This document shows positions 12,721 to 24,266 of a DNA stretch of 64,000 nt, piece after piece. Each line of letters starts with the position of its first letter. Position 1 is the stretch's first letter. The translations under genes were made by a program, and so were the position numbers. The stretch comes from Chalara sp. BL73 (Eukaryota; Ascomycota; Leotiomycetes; Helotiales): NCBI GenBank assembly GCA_918026815.1, contig CAKJVC010000124.1:638576-702575 (forward strand), given 5' to 3'. The notes under the pieces were generated by a model. The model did not search any database. It was not told where the DNA came from and worked only from the letters and a program-made list of their open reading frames with translations.

Positions 12721-13406
12721 TTATGTTTGCCTCAGAGCCTCTTCCGCCACTCTCGCATCCTCACTTAGCACCGCTCCCTCTTGCTGTAATAAACCCCCTG
12801 CATTCTCCAAATCTCTTACTACCTTTTCCAAGCCACCTAATAGAGCTTCTATTTCACGTTGTTGGTCTGTCAGTTTGCCTGCGAGCGCAGCATTCTGACT
12901 TTGTACTGTCTGTAATTTGGCATTGAGTTGGCCTTGCTGCTGCACCCTGAGGGGGTCCGTATGCGCTCGAATTATCGTTTCGACAGGCAATGTGTGGGGA
13001 GGAATCGGCGGGCTATCTTTGTCTGATGCGCGCGCTTTGCGGGTTTTAGCAGAGGCGATTAGAGATTCGAGGGTGTTCAAAGAGGCTACAACGGAACGTT
13101 CTGCAAGGATAGTCTGGAACTCGTCCTATGAACCCATTAGAACTGTTGGCAGCTTAAAATAATTGAGGGGCATACGGAGGCAAAGTCGCTCAAGCGCTGC
13201 ACAAAATTCGCATGGAGAGATTTCAACGATTCCGGGGCCGAGGTGGCGATCGAGGGGAAGCAGGCGGCGAACGACTCATATGTTATCGAGCGAAGCGTAT
13301 TGGAGAGAGCATTTGCGTAAAGAGTCTGAAAAGCTGCTGCGCGGGGCCCAGGAGTAAGAGCTGTGGGTGCTGATGGAGGGGGGCTGGGGCTTGGAGCTGA
13401 TGACAT
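12721..13406 (-). CDS. nnf1: kinetochore protein Nnf1 (MIND/Mis12 complex)
   Basis: Nnf1 is a subunit of the four-protein Mis12/MIND complex that links the inner kinetochore to Ndc80. The two exons 13176-13406 and 12721-13125 join across a 50-nt intron with a TCTAAT branch and code for 211 residues, normal for fungal Nnf1. After a Pro/Ser-rich leader, RAAAFQTLYANALSNTLR and FAACFPS match the family's start. DEFQTILAERSVVASLN, the SLIASAKTRK segment and the PPHTLP-to-AHTDP linker follow in the expected order. The C-terminal third is a coiled coil with NAALAGKLTDQQREIEALL. It is divergent from the Zn2Cys6 regulator, sharing a 327-bp promoter. The call rests on motif order and length, not on a search. 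Confidence 0.75.
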
Positions 13407-13733
13407 ATTATCTTAAAATCTTTTATAACCCCAGAAGCGCAAACAGAGACGTATGAGACCGTGTGGTTTTGGTGTTGCTATGATATTGTGGACGAGGTAG
13501 AGATGTTGACGCGACTGACGCGACGAAATCAGTCCAAGGCAGATTGCACGTGATTTTGACATTATCAATCCTAGTCTTTTAACGTCAATCTTCTGGAACT
13601 TCATCAATCCGCCATCAGGTTTAACACCGCCAATATATCTCGCGCATGAACTTGCGATTACGCAAAGCTAAAAGAAAGAAAGAAAGCCTTTCAAATCCTA
13701 TAACGCTTGTGAGAAGATCGGTTTACACTAGTT
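13407..13733. promoter_or_regulatory. divergent promoter, NNF1 / Zn2Cys6 regulator
   Basis: The region between two divergent start codons holds a CACGTG palindrome at about 13547-13552 and two copies of GACGCGAC 10 bp apart at about 13508-13525. CACGTG is the core of Cbf1-type bHLH sites. ACGCG is the core of MBF cell-cycle boxes in yeasts. Function here is inference. Confidence 0.3.
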
Positions 13734-14912
13734 ATGGACGCCCAACCTATTAATGAGCTCGAGGGCACAACTGTAAAGGGAAAAAATAGAAGTGCGACTT
13801 CTGCCTGTGATAGATGCCATGGATTCAAGCTGCGCTGCGATCGTAAGCCATCTTCCGACATTCTTGTGTCATGCAGACGTTGTGAAAAAGCAAAAATCAT
13901 GTGTGTAACAACACCACGTCGGAGAACTGGAAGGCCGCGCGCCGTGAAAAGTACTGGAGATGATCTGAGATTGATATCCGGCGGTCGCGTCAGCGTTCTA
14001 GTTGAGGAAAAAGAATTCATGGTCTCTGAGACTGCAACTCGAAAAGACAGCAGAAAATCTGAACCAGTCGGAAGTCCTGTGAATTATCAGGGCTCGAAGC
14101 AGAAAAAAATCAACTATAGTGACATTCTTTCTGAGGAAGAAAGTTTTGAGAACTCTCTGACGGAACTACAGCTTGAGATTCGAGCGCATGAACACCTAAC
14201 TCAGGTACAAAAGCCTAGTACCAGCTTTGATCAGAATTATACACTCTGCATGCAAAAGCTCTCATCACTGACGTCGGATCTCATATTAAATCTCAATAAT
14301 ATTAGTAGAACTACACTGCGTAGTTATGCTCATATGCTTGATATAGAGTCAAAAACGCGACTACGCAACGCATTTGTTGTCCTTGATCCCACTGAGAATG
14401 AACAAGATACAATTGCAGAAGCATTTCTATCCTGCCAGAGGTTTCTGGAGGTTTTCAAAGAGCTCGAGGCTCTTTATTCCACGCCTCGATCAAAAGCAAA
14501 ACTGACAGATGGGTCTCATGCTTCCAAAGATTTTAAAGTAATGGAACCGCCTGTCCTACTTATGATACTCGCTTGCTATTCATCCATGGTTCGATACTGC
14601 GAGTTGCTCTTCTCCCTCATACACAAATCTTTGCTTGTACCGAACTATACAGAAAGAGCCATGGAGACGTTTCATCGAGTTATTGAAGTAGACACATTAA
14701 GCAGGACTCTCTGGAGAATGTTGACACATTTCGAATTGCGCCTGCTCGTCATGGGTCGTAGTAGTGGCAATGAGTCATTATTTGGGTATGCTATGCCAGA
14801 ATTAGGAAGAAGAAAACCAGAAAGCACACGGGATAGATCAGATAAATCTCTTGGCCATGTTATAGAGATGATTGCAAAAATTCTTCATGGCTTGGACATC
14901 CGAATGACTTAA
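13734..14912 (+). CDS. AflR-type Zn2Cys6 transcription factor
   Basis: A single-exon gene for a 392-residue fungal transcription factor. The binuclear zinc cluster spans residues 25-57 as C-x2-C-x6-C-x11-C-x2-C-x6-C (ACDRCHGFKLRC then CRRCEKAKIMC). A basic, Pro-containing linker RRRTGRPRAVK follows, as in aflatoxin-regulator-like proteins. The C-terminal half has the helical pattern LSSLTSDLILNLNNI, FLEVFKELEAL and MILACYSSMVRYCELLFSLI, which fits the AflR-type regulatory domain that usually controls a nearby secondary-metabolite cluster. No synthase, tailoring enzyme or dedicated exporter is recognisable in this window. The factor therefore looks orphaned here, or acts on distant genes. The frame is intact. 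Confidence 0.85.
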   Translation: MDAQPINELEGTTVKGKNRSATSACDRCHGFKLRCDRKPSSDILVSCRRCEKAKIMCVTTPRRRTGRPRAVKSTGDDLRLISGGRVSVLVEEKEFMVSETATRKDSRKSEPVGSPVNYQGSKQKKINYSDILSEEESFENSLTELQLEIRAHEHLTQVQKPSTSFDQNYTLCMQKLSSLTSDLILNLNNISRTTLRSYAHMLDIESKTRLRNAFVVLDPTENEQDTIAEAFLSCQRFLEVFKELEALYSTPRSKAKLTDGSHASKDFKVMEPPVLLMILACYSSMVRYCELLFSLIHKSLLVPNYTERAMETFHRVIEVDTLSRTLWRMLTHFELRLLVMGRSSGNESLFGYAMPELGRRKPESTRDRSDKSLGHVIEMIAKILHGLDIRMT

Positions 14913-16793
14913 GCAGGAAAGGCTATTCTATGTTCTCCATTCCATCTATCAACAACATTCCCTGTGTCAAAGAACTGGCATTCATTACAGAGTGCCCCAC
15001 CACAACAATAACGCCCCTGAAGTTGGACTCCTCCCAGCATTGGACGAAGCCGAGTAGCTTCAATGTTTGAATCCTGATGGGTGGTCGTATGACCATCGCA
15101 AACCACGCCCTGGCGCTATATCAATAAATAAACATATATCGTGGATGTCTTGGAGTCGATTCGTCAACGCCTTCTCGTACACTAGGTCTCTAGAATTGAT
15201 TGATGTTTCTTCATCCCTGTGTCTTCAGAATACTGTACTGCAGCGAAAAAATATTACAACAAGCAAAGCCACCTTGGTTTGAGGCTACCAGTGGTCACAT
15301 TAACAATACTCAGCACATTCTTGCCTTACTTACGATGAACTTATGAATTCCAAAGGTTACAATGTACAACCATATAGAATGGTTGGGGCGATATCAAGTC
15401 AATACCAGAGGAGTGGCCAGACCTCCTTGTATATTGCGTTGCTACAGGGTAATTATTGAGGTGAGCTTGTCATCCAACAGCGGTTCATACACTTTTTACA
15501 TGTGGTCACACAATTGCTGTAAAGAAGGTCATTCCCAAAAGATGGTGAGGGCCTTGATGTTTCTCACTCAAAATATTATTCAAAGACTCCAAAGAAGGTT
15601 TTGCCAGATTTATAATCTTCTAGTTTTACAGATATCATGACCTTAAAAATTCTCTGGTAGCCATTTTTCATAGCATTCAAAGGATTCTCATATTTGCTGA
15701 CTTCAAATATCCAGCAGCCCAAAATCCGTGTCTGATAGTCAAAACCCTACAGACATTTCCCTCTAAGCTTGGCCGTCTGTCATGATTTCCAGGAGTTTGT
15801 GGTCAACATTATACAATAGAGGGAGGTTTTTGTGATGGATAGAGCGACTACGAGGAGGCTTGTTTTATGACAGTACTAGGAAACCTATCCGAGAAGCCTT
15901 CAGCTAAAAGTTGTCCAATGATTTAACAAAATCAAGAAGTGAGAGGAACTACCACTGATTCTTGTATTTTGAGCTCTTGCTCTGAAGGTGGCGTTATCAT
16001 GTTGGTATTATTCTGCGTTAGGATTAGATGCAGGGTTGGGCTAACAACTGTATGATGGAGCGCCTACAACCGCCCATTATATAATGGGCTCGCCAGCCAA
16101 AGAGAAGAGAAGCAGCGGTTATTGTGTTATGCGAGGGAATTCTAGTCCATTAGTACTCTTGAATACCAAGGATATACCTCCTTACAAAAAAGGAACCTGA
16201 GATATTGAGATGCGTGCAAGTTGATAACCTTTCGACTATACCCTTATTTTCATAATATGCTAGATGGGACAACTTTCAAGAGAGGAATGTCTTTTGACAA
16301 GTAGATGTTGGTAAGAACAAAAAGCGCTATATTCACTAGACCAGGTTCAAGGAACTGGACAGAACTCATGGTTAATAAAAATTAACCAAAAAAAGTTTTA
16401 TAGTGCTTCGGTTATATTTTGACATTATCGTGTGTCTTGGTTAAATAGTAACCTTGCTTATATGTACGAAAATACGAATAATTGTGAAATAAATGTATTA
16501 AAAAAAAGAGCTATGATTGCAATAACCTTTAATGCCGTAATGGGCACTATAGCGACCGACCATTAGAAGTTTCGTGGCATTCAGTCCAGTGCAGAAAACC
16601 ATGCATATAATGTCCGAAAAAAATCGCAACGCTACCATGATATAAACAGAATCAGTCTATGTCATCCACGCCATTCTCCCAGGACAGAGAGTATATCCTC
16701 AGCCGAAGAGAAACTCAGATGTCCTCATATATGCGCCTAGTATCAAGAGAAAATAGGTTAAGGTGAAAGAGTCAGGCGTCCTCGTTATAGAGA
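14913..16793. other. gene-free stretch of 1.9 kb
   Basis: Short ORFs at 15.1-15.6 kb lack domains or codon bias. The stretch becomes A/T-rich near 16.4-16.5 kb. No gene or RNA is supported. Confidence 0.45.
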
Positions 16794-17557
16794 CTATGGA
16801 ATATTAGCATACGTCAGACTCGGGATGGTAGTAGGGATATACTCGTCTTGATCAAGCTCGATGGGGCTACCCGCGTGGCCGTTTGCCTCAATCTTAAACT
16901 GGGTGACTTCCTCACGATGCTCATCCTTCTTGGGACGCTTAGAAGATGTTGAGATCTTGTCGTCATCATCAACACCGTTTCCAGGCTCTGCGGCACTCTT
17001 GAAACGCTTCTTTTGGGTCGCCTTTACCTTGGTGGTACTTCTTGCGGCCGTTGGCTGGGTATCGCCATTTCCGTTGGCCCTTGCACCTGCACTATCAGCT
17101 CCACTGTTTGAGATGCAAGTCAGTTAATGAGCTCAAGCCAATCTGTTATTGCTGGATGTGAAGATTGAAGGACTCTCTATGACTGCGGCTGTGAGACTGG
17201 GGTGCTTGTGTTTATGTTTACGCATCTTAAACTCCATGGATATGATCGACTTACTTGCTGTCTCTTCCACCATTAGCACGGCTCTCCTTGCGGAGCTTTT
17301 GGAAATGTTGACTAAGATCAGAGTCAGCTGAGCTATGTTAAGTCTGCAAAGCTCTTCTCTTATGGTAGGAGAGACAGCTTAGGCTAAGATTGCGGTAAAA
17401 TTTACCGGCATGCCTCATTGCTGAAATTGTAACCTTGGGCAGTCATCTTCGCTGAAATGACATCCCACTTCACTCCTTTTAGGGCACCATCTTCAGCAAG
17501 AAGCAGAGCAAGAAGCAGATCGCGGTCGGACTTATCGTTCCATGGAGTCGGGGCCAT
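16794..17557 (-). CDS. small Myb-like DNA-binding protein, dispersed member 5
   Basis: A predicted nuclear protein of 172 residues with three exons: 17406-17557, 17255-17311 and 16794-17103. The introns are 17312-17405 and 17104-17254. The N-terminus TPWNDKSDRDLLLALLLAED, then VKWDVISAKMTAQGYNFS and EACRQHFQKLRKES, form a Myb/SANT-like domain with the conserved W and the third-helix pattern. The tail is rich in Asn/Gly/Ala, then basic (KKRFKSAAEP, SKRPKKDEH), then acidic, ending in PTTIPSLTYANIP. It lacks the intron before the VKW motif, so it is more distant from array members 1, 2 and 4. A role in transcription or chromatin is inferred from the domain only. Confidence 0.75.
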
Positions 17558-17755
17558 GTTGATGATTTATTTAGCTAGTAGACGAATATATCTTTTGATT
17601 AATTAAAATCAAGTTTCTTTTTGTGAATGTTGAATGTTTGTGTAAAAATGCAAAGAAAAGATAGACTGGAGATTGGAAGCAATGTTATTGGATTTAAGGG
17701 CAAGGACTAGCCGACTGTTCAGCCTCACAATTAGTGAATAGTCAACCAGGACAAA

Positions 17756-18082
17756 ATGATTCACGGGTTTCCGGCCTCAGACTACAGACCTAAGCTGGCG
17801 GAATATTATTTACAGCACCAACTTAGAAAGACGTTGCATTATAACGTCGGAGGTTGCCATTGCCACATTATGGCGGCAACAGACGTGGGCAGAGCCGATC
17901 TTGCCACCATCTTGCTAAAGGAAGAAGTTATGTACGTACCCACCCTCAATGATTGTGAGTCATTCGATCTAGTTCAAGTAAAGTTACACAAAAACCCCAA
18001 CCACCCGAATTTTTTAGTCGGGTATGTTCCTGACAAGCCAAGCGCCCCTGCGGCCGCTGCCGAGGATAGGCGAATGGATTGA
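17756..18082 (+). CDS. possible small hypothetical protein
   Basis: An open frame of 108 residues starting 198 bp upstream of, and divergent from, Myb-like member 5. I recognise no domain. The C-terminus is Ala-rich and polar. No intron is needed. It could be a chance frame inside the 5' region of the neighbouring gene, so confidence is low. Confidence 0.2.
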   Translation: MIHGFPASDYRPKLAEYYLQHQLRKTLHYNVGGCHCHIMAATDVGRADLATILLKEEVMYVPTLNDCESFDLVQVKLHKNPNHPNFLVGYVPDKPSAPAAAAEDRRMD

Positions 18083-19094
18083 CGAAGGGGAGCTGTGCGC
18101 AAAAGAAGAAAGATAGGCTAATTATTTAGAAGGTTGAGAAGCGTGGATAGCGCTTGATATCGTGATGATTTACAATGCAATGGACATGTATACAATTAAA
18201 CGCTCAATTCTCTCATTCTCGGTGAGTCTCGTGATCAAGACTGTCGTGATATCGTCTCACTTACCTGTATCCCTGCTAGTTTCATGCAAGCACTCTACGC
18301 GCAACGCGACAAGTAAAGGCAGAGAAGGCTGGGGGGTGGGAAGGATAGATCCATCTGGCAGAAGAACCAGCCAGGAAAAGGCAAAGACAAAGGCTCCACC
18401 AATGGATTGGCAGCCAAGGCGGACAAAGCAAACAATTCCTGCCTCATCTTTGTTGCTGTCACTCCTCACTATTGCCTGGATCAATAATGAGTCCAGGCAA
18501 CCAACAACTTTCGTCATTTCTTGCTGCATCTTCCAGCGCAGACCTTCAGGATCCTTCCCCGTCCTCCGAGCACTAAGAAGCAGATCAAGCCATTGGGCCA
18601 ATCAACCCTTGAGGCCGTGCCGCCAATCTGCAGGATACAGTTCTTTCCCAGCTCTAAAAGGACCAGCCGTTCCCGCAAACTGGCAGTGCAGAGCAAAGAA
18701 GTCTTTGTGACTCAACAAGCGCATTTCCTTGTGTATAGTTCACATTTTTTCCTTTACAATGCACGCTGGCCCAGCCATTCTCAAAGCAAGTGCCGTGAAG
18801 CAGAATGTTATTTCTACCTCTCTCTCTCACCGATCCTCACATTCCTCTCCCCTTAATTGCACACCGCCTATTGGGAATGCGTTGGGATTGCTGTGCGATT
18901 CTGCTCTTTTCCAAGATCGTGCAACATCCGGAGCACTTCTCTACCCAACTTGGTAATTGTGCCAAGAATTCATAAAGTACATCTTTCAGCCTCGACGCGT
19001 CTCCCTCAAGAGATATCGAGCAATCTCATCTTTCCTCTCTGCTCTCTTGTTTCATTTCGCTACTGAAGCTGGCGAGCCTCCGCAGGATTAAACA
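18083..19094. other. 5' region of Myb-like member 6
   Basis: About 1 kb upstream of the next start codon. It contains pyrimidine-rich runs around 18810-18860 and 19000-19070 that look like a fungal core promoter and 5' UTR. Longer overlapping ORFs on both strands at 18.2-18.9 kb have no recognisable features. Confidence 0.4.
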
Positions 19095-19899
19095 ATGACA
19101 AACGACAATGCCACCATCCGGTTACTCTTTGCTATCCTCAGACAAAAATGTCTCAAGGACGTAAGTTGGCCCAGCCACCTCCCCAACCCCCTCACTAAAA
19201 TGCCTGTAGATCGACTGGAACAAAGTAGCCCACGATCCGATCCTTTCGCAAGAAATCTCAAACGGCCATGCGGCGCGTATGCGCTACTCACGCTTCAAAA
19301 AGCAGATGGAAGGGACAACCAGTCCCAAGAAACCGCGAACCCCAGTCTCCCCTCGAAAAAGCAAAGTCGAGAAAAACAAATCGCCGGGCAAGAAAGGAAA
19401 GGAGCGGAAGCCAAGCGATGATGAAGAGAAAATCAAGGCGGAAAATGAGGAGGCTGGGGAGGTTGGGTCGAGCCAAGAAACAGTGGACAATGGCCCAGAG
19501 CCTTCTGTCCGGGGTCTTGGCTTGGGTCTCTCGATGAGTCCTGCCCATAGTCCAATGGTGAAGCGGGAGCCAGGAATGAGATCCACGGAGTCCATGAGTG
19601 CTCAGTATCCAATAACGCCCAGCGAGAGTCACGGGCATAGCGAGACTCCCAGCCCTGGATTCGGGGCGGCAGGTGACATGAGCGACATGGATGAGATGGT
19701 GGCGAGCTTTGCTATGCCGCAGCAGAGTATATATCAGGGCTACATGACGGAGAGTACTCACGGTTATGGCATGGGTATGCATATGGGGATGGGGGATCCT
19801 TATGAGGGGATGTGGCAAGGGGAACAGCAGCAACAGCAGGATGTGACGGTCAAGTCAGAGCCGAGATGGGAGGAAGCTTACCGCCATCAGCAGATCTGA
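19095..19899 (+). CDS. small Myb-like DNA-binding protein, dispersed member 6
   Basis: A predicted nuclear protein of 251 residues with two exons, 19095-19160 and 19210-19899, and a 49-nt intron in phase 0. The first exon NDNATIRLLFAILRQKCLKD joins to IDWNKVAHDP and GHAARMRYSRFKKQM, giving the three-helix Myb-like domain. The intron again precedes the I/V-D-aromatic motif, as in members 1, 2 and 4. A strongly basic linker follows (PKKPRTPVSPRKSKVEKN). The C-terminal half is rich in Ser, Pro, Gly, Met and Gln, with a Met/Gly stretch (GMGMHMGMGD), a Gln run and two KREP/KSEP motifs that resemble sumoylation sites. It lies on the opposite strand to the array. Its function is unknown. Confidence 0.8.
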
Positions 19900-20618
19900 T
19901 CATCCAACGTTGTGATGATAGTAAAGGAAAAGGCGGTTGGGTGTTTTTTGGTGCCGGGGGTGTTCACGGTGTTCAATAAGGCTATGACTTGGTATCAATG
20001 TTGGAATATCGGTATTAGGTAAGGTATGCAGTCATGAAGTAGATCCAGTTGAACTTGGAGCATTCTGTCTACATAATAGCGGAATATTTATACCTTGATG
20101 CTAGCCTGCATGCCAGTGACCTTACATTTCCTGACAATTAATGCCTATAAAATGGCAAGACCTTCATAGAAGCCAATTCGAGAAGGGGACTCAATGCTTC
20201 AAAACGTATCCCAAAATGGGCACGAACTTCTTGTAGCCCAGACATCTAGTTAAACACATGAAAGCAACTATAATAGAGAACGTAGAAATCTAGATCGTAG
20301 CCTGGGATCGTCAAAGGATTTAGTTCGTGAGCTATATGCCCATTCTTGCAGACCAGTATAAACGTCTATAACCGTTCATTTTACCTGCAGATTTGCTACC
20401 TTGTTTGGACTTCTTCCCAGTAATTCAACGCCATTGCAAATCGCCGTACACAAGCAAATGTATGCAAGCATTCAGCAATTCCCAGACTAACTCCCATTAA
20501 TGCTCAATCTGTAAATATGCTAAGGGGTATCTTCCAAACAATGGACAAAATCCTGCAAATATTTGTACATGATTTGCGCCAAGCACGAACCTAATCATCA
20601 GTAATAAATGACTAGAGA
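19900..20618. other. convergent intergenic region
   Basis: The 3' ends of Myb-like member 6 and the coiled-coil gene face each other here. No additional gene or terminator structure stands out. Confidence 0.5.
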
Positions 20619-23600
20619 TTAATCATCCCCATCCGAGTCATGAATTGTAGCTTCTAGCGGCTCGAAATCGGAATCTTCAGTGTCACTACAAGTGATACCG
20701 GATTAGCAAGTTATTGATTAGGCTGAAACGAACGGACTTACTTAGGATCATGACCAAACCCTTTTCTCTTCTTCCGAGCTGGACCTACTCCATTCGTTCC
20801 ATGGTGACCTCTGCTAGAACCTGATGGGCTTGATCCGCCGTTGATCCGCCGCTTCCTGCTGTTGTCACTCTGAACAGATGTTTGCCGTTGTTGAGCTGGA
20901 ACCGCGCCACCGTTGGACCAACCATTAAAACCAGAAGCTATGGATGGCTAGATTAATGTCAGTCCTGACCACTTTATACACCCCACTCCCAACACTTGAA
21001 TAGAATAGGTGCAAGATCATCGTGCGAGGTACGATAACACTTACGTTCACAGAAACCCTGCTATTAGATTTAGAGGCTTCTCTTGATTGCTGGGCATTTT
21101 GGGCGGACTGTATGGCTTCTATAGCGATGCGAGACGCTGCTAGTTCCCTAGCAACAGTTTTCTTGGACGTCTCCGCATTCTCCGTTAATGCAAAAATGTC
21201 GTCTTTTACAGCATTTGCCATACTTGAAACTCTTAGAATATCGTCTCTAGCCGTGTTCGCTACAGATGAAACTTTCATAAGCTTTTCAGAAAGCTTGTCC
21301 ACTTCCAATCTCAATGGGGCTGCTGTACATTTAGTTGCTAGGAAGTTACAATTTTATACCGTGACTTACCATATACTAGAGCGTTGTCATCTTTCATGCC
21401 TTGATTTTGTGCACTCTCCACGGCAGAAATTCGTGCCATGAGCTTATCTGTATCGGCTCTAAGCCCAGCGGTGTCTATGGCATTGCGGAGGCTTGGATAC
21501 TGATCGGCAACTTGACTGACAATATATTGCGCCTGGTCTTTGGTGTTGATATTATTCATACGACGTTCCAAGCTAATAGTATTCAGCTCAACTGCTTCAA
21601 CCCGAGCACGCTGCTCCTCAATGCCATTCCTCAAATCAGCAATGTGCTTTCCAAGTTGCGAATTTTCTAGTAATGGTAGGATATCCGGTTGTGTGCGCAG
21701 AGTCCCTAAAACTTGCGATGTGACAATGGCAGAGATGGTCTTCTGGGAATTAGTTAGGTCTAGTGCTATTTGTTGCATCGTGCTCTCGTGTGATGCAGAA
21801 GTCTGCTGAAGAGTGTCAACTGTTGACAATAGAGAGCTTATGGGATCACATTGGCTCTTTAGGCTGGAAACCTCCTTTTTGAGATTGTCGATATGTGTGC
21901 CGAGCAAATTATTGGTTTCAGTTTGGATAACTTCCACCATGTCCATGATCTCCTTTTGCATCCCGTCAACATCTAGGGACGATGGGTTGCCTCGATTTGA
22001 TTGTACAGAAGATCGTACCTCTTCTCGAATATCTTCAAGCATAGCAACGCTTACTATCCCGTCGTCTCGGGAAGAAATATTATCCACTGTCGTTTCGAGG
22101 GTTTGGATTCTGTAATCAATGGTTTGTAAGGCTTTGCTATTGATAATGGATTCGGAAAGCGATTCGACAGTATGGCTGGCTAAATTTGATTTTGCTGAGC
22201 TTTCCAAGTCTTCTTCCACCCTGCGAATGCGTTCCTCAAGTTTAGCATTATTGACAGTTGACCTTTCTTCTAATGCTTCGAGCCTTATTTGGAATGGAGC
22301 TAATGCGGTGATCTTTGTTTCTGCATCATTCAATCTTCTCACAATTGCTGAGTCATTGCCCCTTTTCTTGATTTCAAGAATATCATTCTTCAACTCAGTA
22401 TGCATTGCCTCGAGCTTCGTGATGTTGCTTAGCTGACTGCTGAGTGATCCGTGCTCGCTTGAAAGCTCATCCACTTTCTTCTGATACAATTGAGCCAGTT
22501 CAGATTGCTCCTCGAAAGCTGCAGCAGACTTCGAGGTATCTTCTTTCATTCTATCCAGAAGTTGACGTACATCATTTATATTGCTGGAATGGTTATCGAT
22601 TTTCCCCTCAAGCTCGTTGATTTGTTTCAGTGCCTCCTTCTCAAACTCGAGGTTGCTTTTTTGCACGCGATCGGAGCTTTCTCTGAAGCTATCGATAACC
22701 TTCTGGTTGATATCGACTCTTTGGCTAATTGCCTCCAGATCCTTCTGTAACAAAATTGCCTGCTTCTCGCTTTTCTCGAGCGCAGCCTGCTGTGTCTTAA
22801 TAAAACAACCTTGCTCTTGAACTTGAGACTCTAAGGCAGAGCATGCCTTCTCTAGCTCGCCTATTCGAGATTCAGATCGTGGAAGGTCCAGGTTCCTTGC
22901 ACCAAGTATGGCAGGTGCTAGCATAGTGGCACCTTGTGCAAGAAGACTCTTCAAAACATTATCTTGCAAAGCAAGTTTATCGTTCGCTGCTTTGAGAACT
23001 TCGACAGTGCGGGCTCGGCCTTTAGCATTTGCCTCCTCTACAGCCGGGAATTTCTCATAAATGCTTTTAGACTTATGATATTCGCTCTCCTTCTTCAGCA
23101 ACTCCCTCTCAGCAACAGATTTCTGGACTTTTAAAGTGGCAACTGTCGTTGCCTCATCAGATATACGCTGAAATAGAGTACTTAATGCTTCTGTCAGCTC
23201 TCTAGTAGCTAATTCTGCTGCCGCTGGAAGTTTTGCAAACGGATGTTTCGTGGTGACAAGTTCTTCTGCTTGCTTGTTCTCCATGGCTGGCAGCTGTACT
23301 CCAATAGGAGTAAGCCGAGACACAGGTGAGTTTACAGCAGATTCATGGGGACTGAACTGGGCTGACTGGGGCGTAGTTAGTGGAGCTAGAACAATAGCCT
23401 CAGCCTTTTGGCGTCCAGGAACTGGGTCTCGCTCGACTATTGAAGAAAGACTCCCAGAGGAAACGAATGACCGTGGCGCTTTTCAACGTTAGCCAACATG
23501 ATATGATCAGGGGGGTCACTACTGCATAACTGTAAATCTGAGTGTGGGTGTATGGCTAGTGCACAGCTCAAGGCTGACATTGGATACTTGGAAAGTGAAT

Positions 23601-24266
23601 GTAACATGAAGGTGAATATATCAGGCGAGTCACGCCAATATATCATGAATCTGACTGGGGGATGGAAATATTACCTTTCGAGCCTCGTTCAGCAGCAACT
23701 TTTTCAAGCTCTCCTGGCCTAGATTGCTTGTTCTGTGCCTGCTTAAATCGTGCCGAACTAGACTCCTCGTTGGTACCCGACAAGCTCGAATTTCGCTGAG
23801 GATTAACGTCGCGGTCGTTCGGTGTTGTTGATGACGGTGACGGGAGTCTCCGTAGCGCTTGATTGGGAAAGCTGTCTCGGCCCCGGACAGGTGGATGAGA
23901 TGCAGTATAAGAGCCCGAACCTCGTCTAAGCGGAGGAGAACGACTTCTTTCTGGAGGGTCGTATGGACGATAGGTGTCCGCTCTCAAGATAGGGGAACGA
24001 CTCCTTTCACGATAATTAGAAGAGCGGCTCATTTCTCTCAGCCTACGTGGCGGAGAGTGGTCTCTTAAACGACTGTCAACAGAAACTAGTGGGCTGATAG
24101 GAGATGCTGTGAAGTTGGAAGGTGAAGGTCGTTTCGGCGCCTGCCCCCGAATTGCAAATTCAGACCGACTCTGGCCCTCCTCCGCAATTCTCCTCCTATC
24201 TGTCGTTTCTACTCTCGTGGAAAGACCAGACGGGTGAGAGAAAGGACTACCTTTAGACTGTGCCAT
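20619..24266 (-). CDS. large coiled-coil nuclear protein, unrecognised family
   Basis: Five exons (23675-24266, 21370-23478, 21045-21322, 20742-20947, 20619-20685) join in phase to a protein of 1083 residues. I do not recognise the family. Residues 1 to about 200 are disordered and rich in Arg, Ser and Pro, with SR-like repeats such as RERSRSP and PPERSRSPPLRRGS. Residues of about 230-970 are an almost unbroken coiled coil of Glu, Lys, Gln and Leu heptads, broken by short Ser-rich hinges. The C-terminus has two basic clusters (SRKRR and ARKKRKGFG) that look like nuclear signals, then an acidic tail TEDSDFEP...HDSDGDD. Possible roles include a chromosome, spindle or nuclear-pore scaffold, but no motif decides. 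The first intron (196 nt) has a GCTAAC branch near its acceptor. It is divergent from RVB2. Confidence 0.7.

Noticed and set aside
13734..14912. Secondary-metabolite gene cluster around the AflR-type factor
   Set aside because: No synthase, tailoring enzyme or intact transporter lies nearby. The only transporter in the window is a broken sugar carrier 10 kb away.
18162..18710. 182-codon ORF on the plus strand
   Set aside because: Low-complexity composition with no domain, overlapped by open frames on both strands, and lying in the probable promoter of Myb-like member 6.
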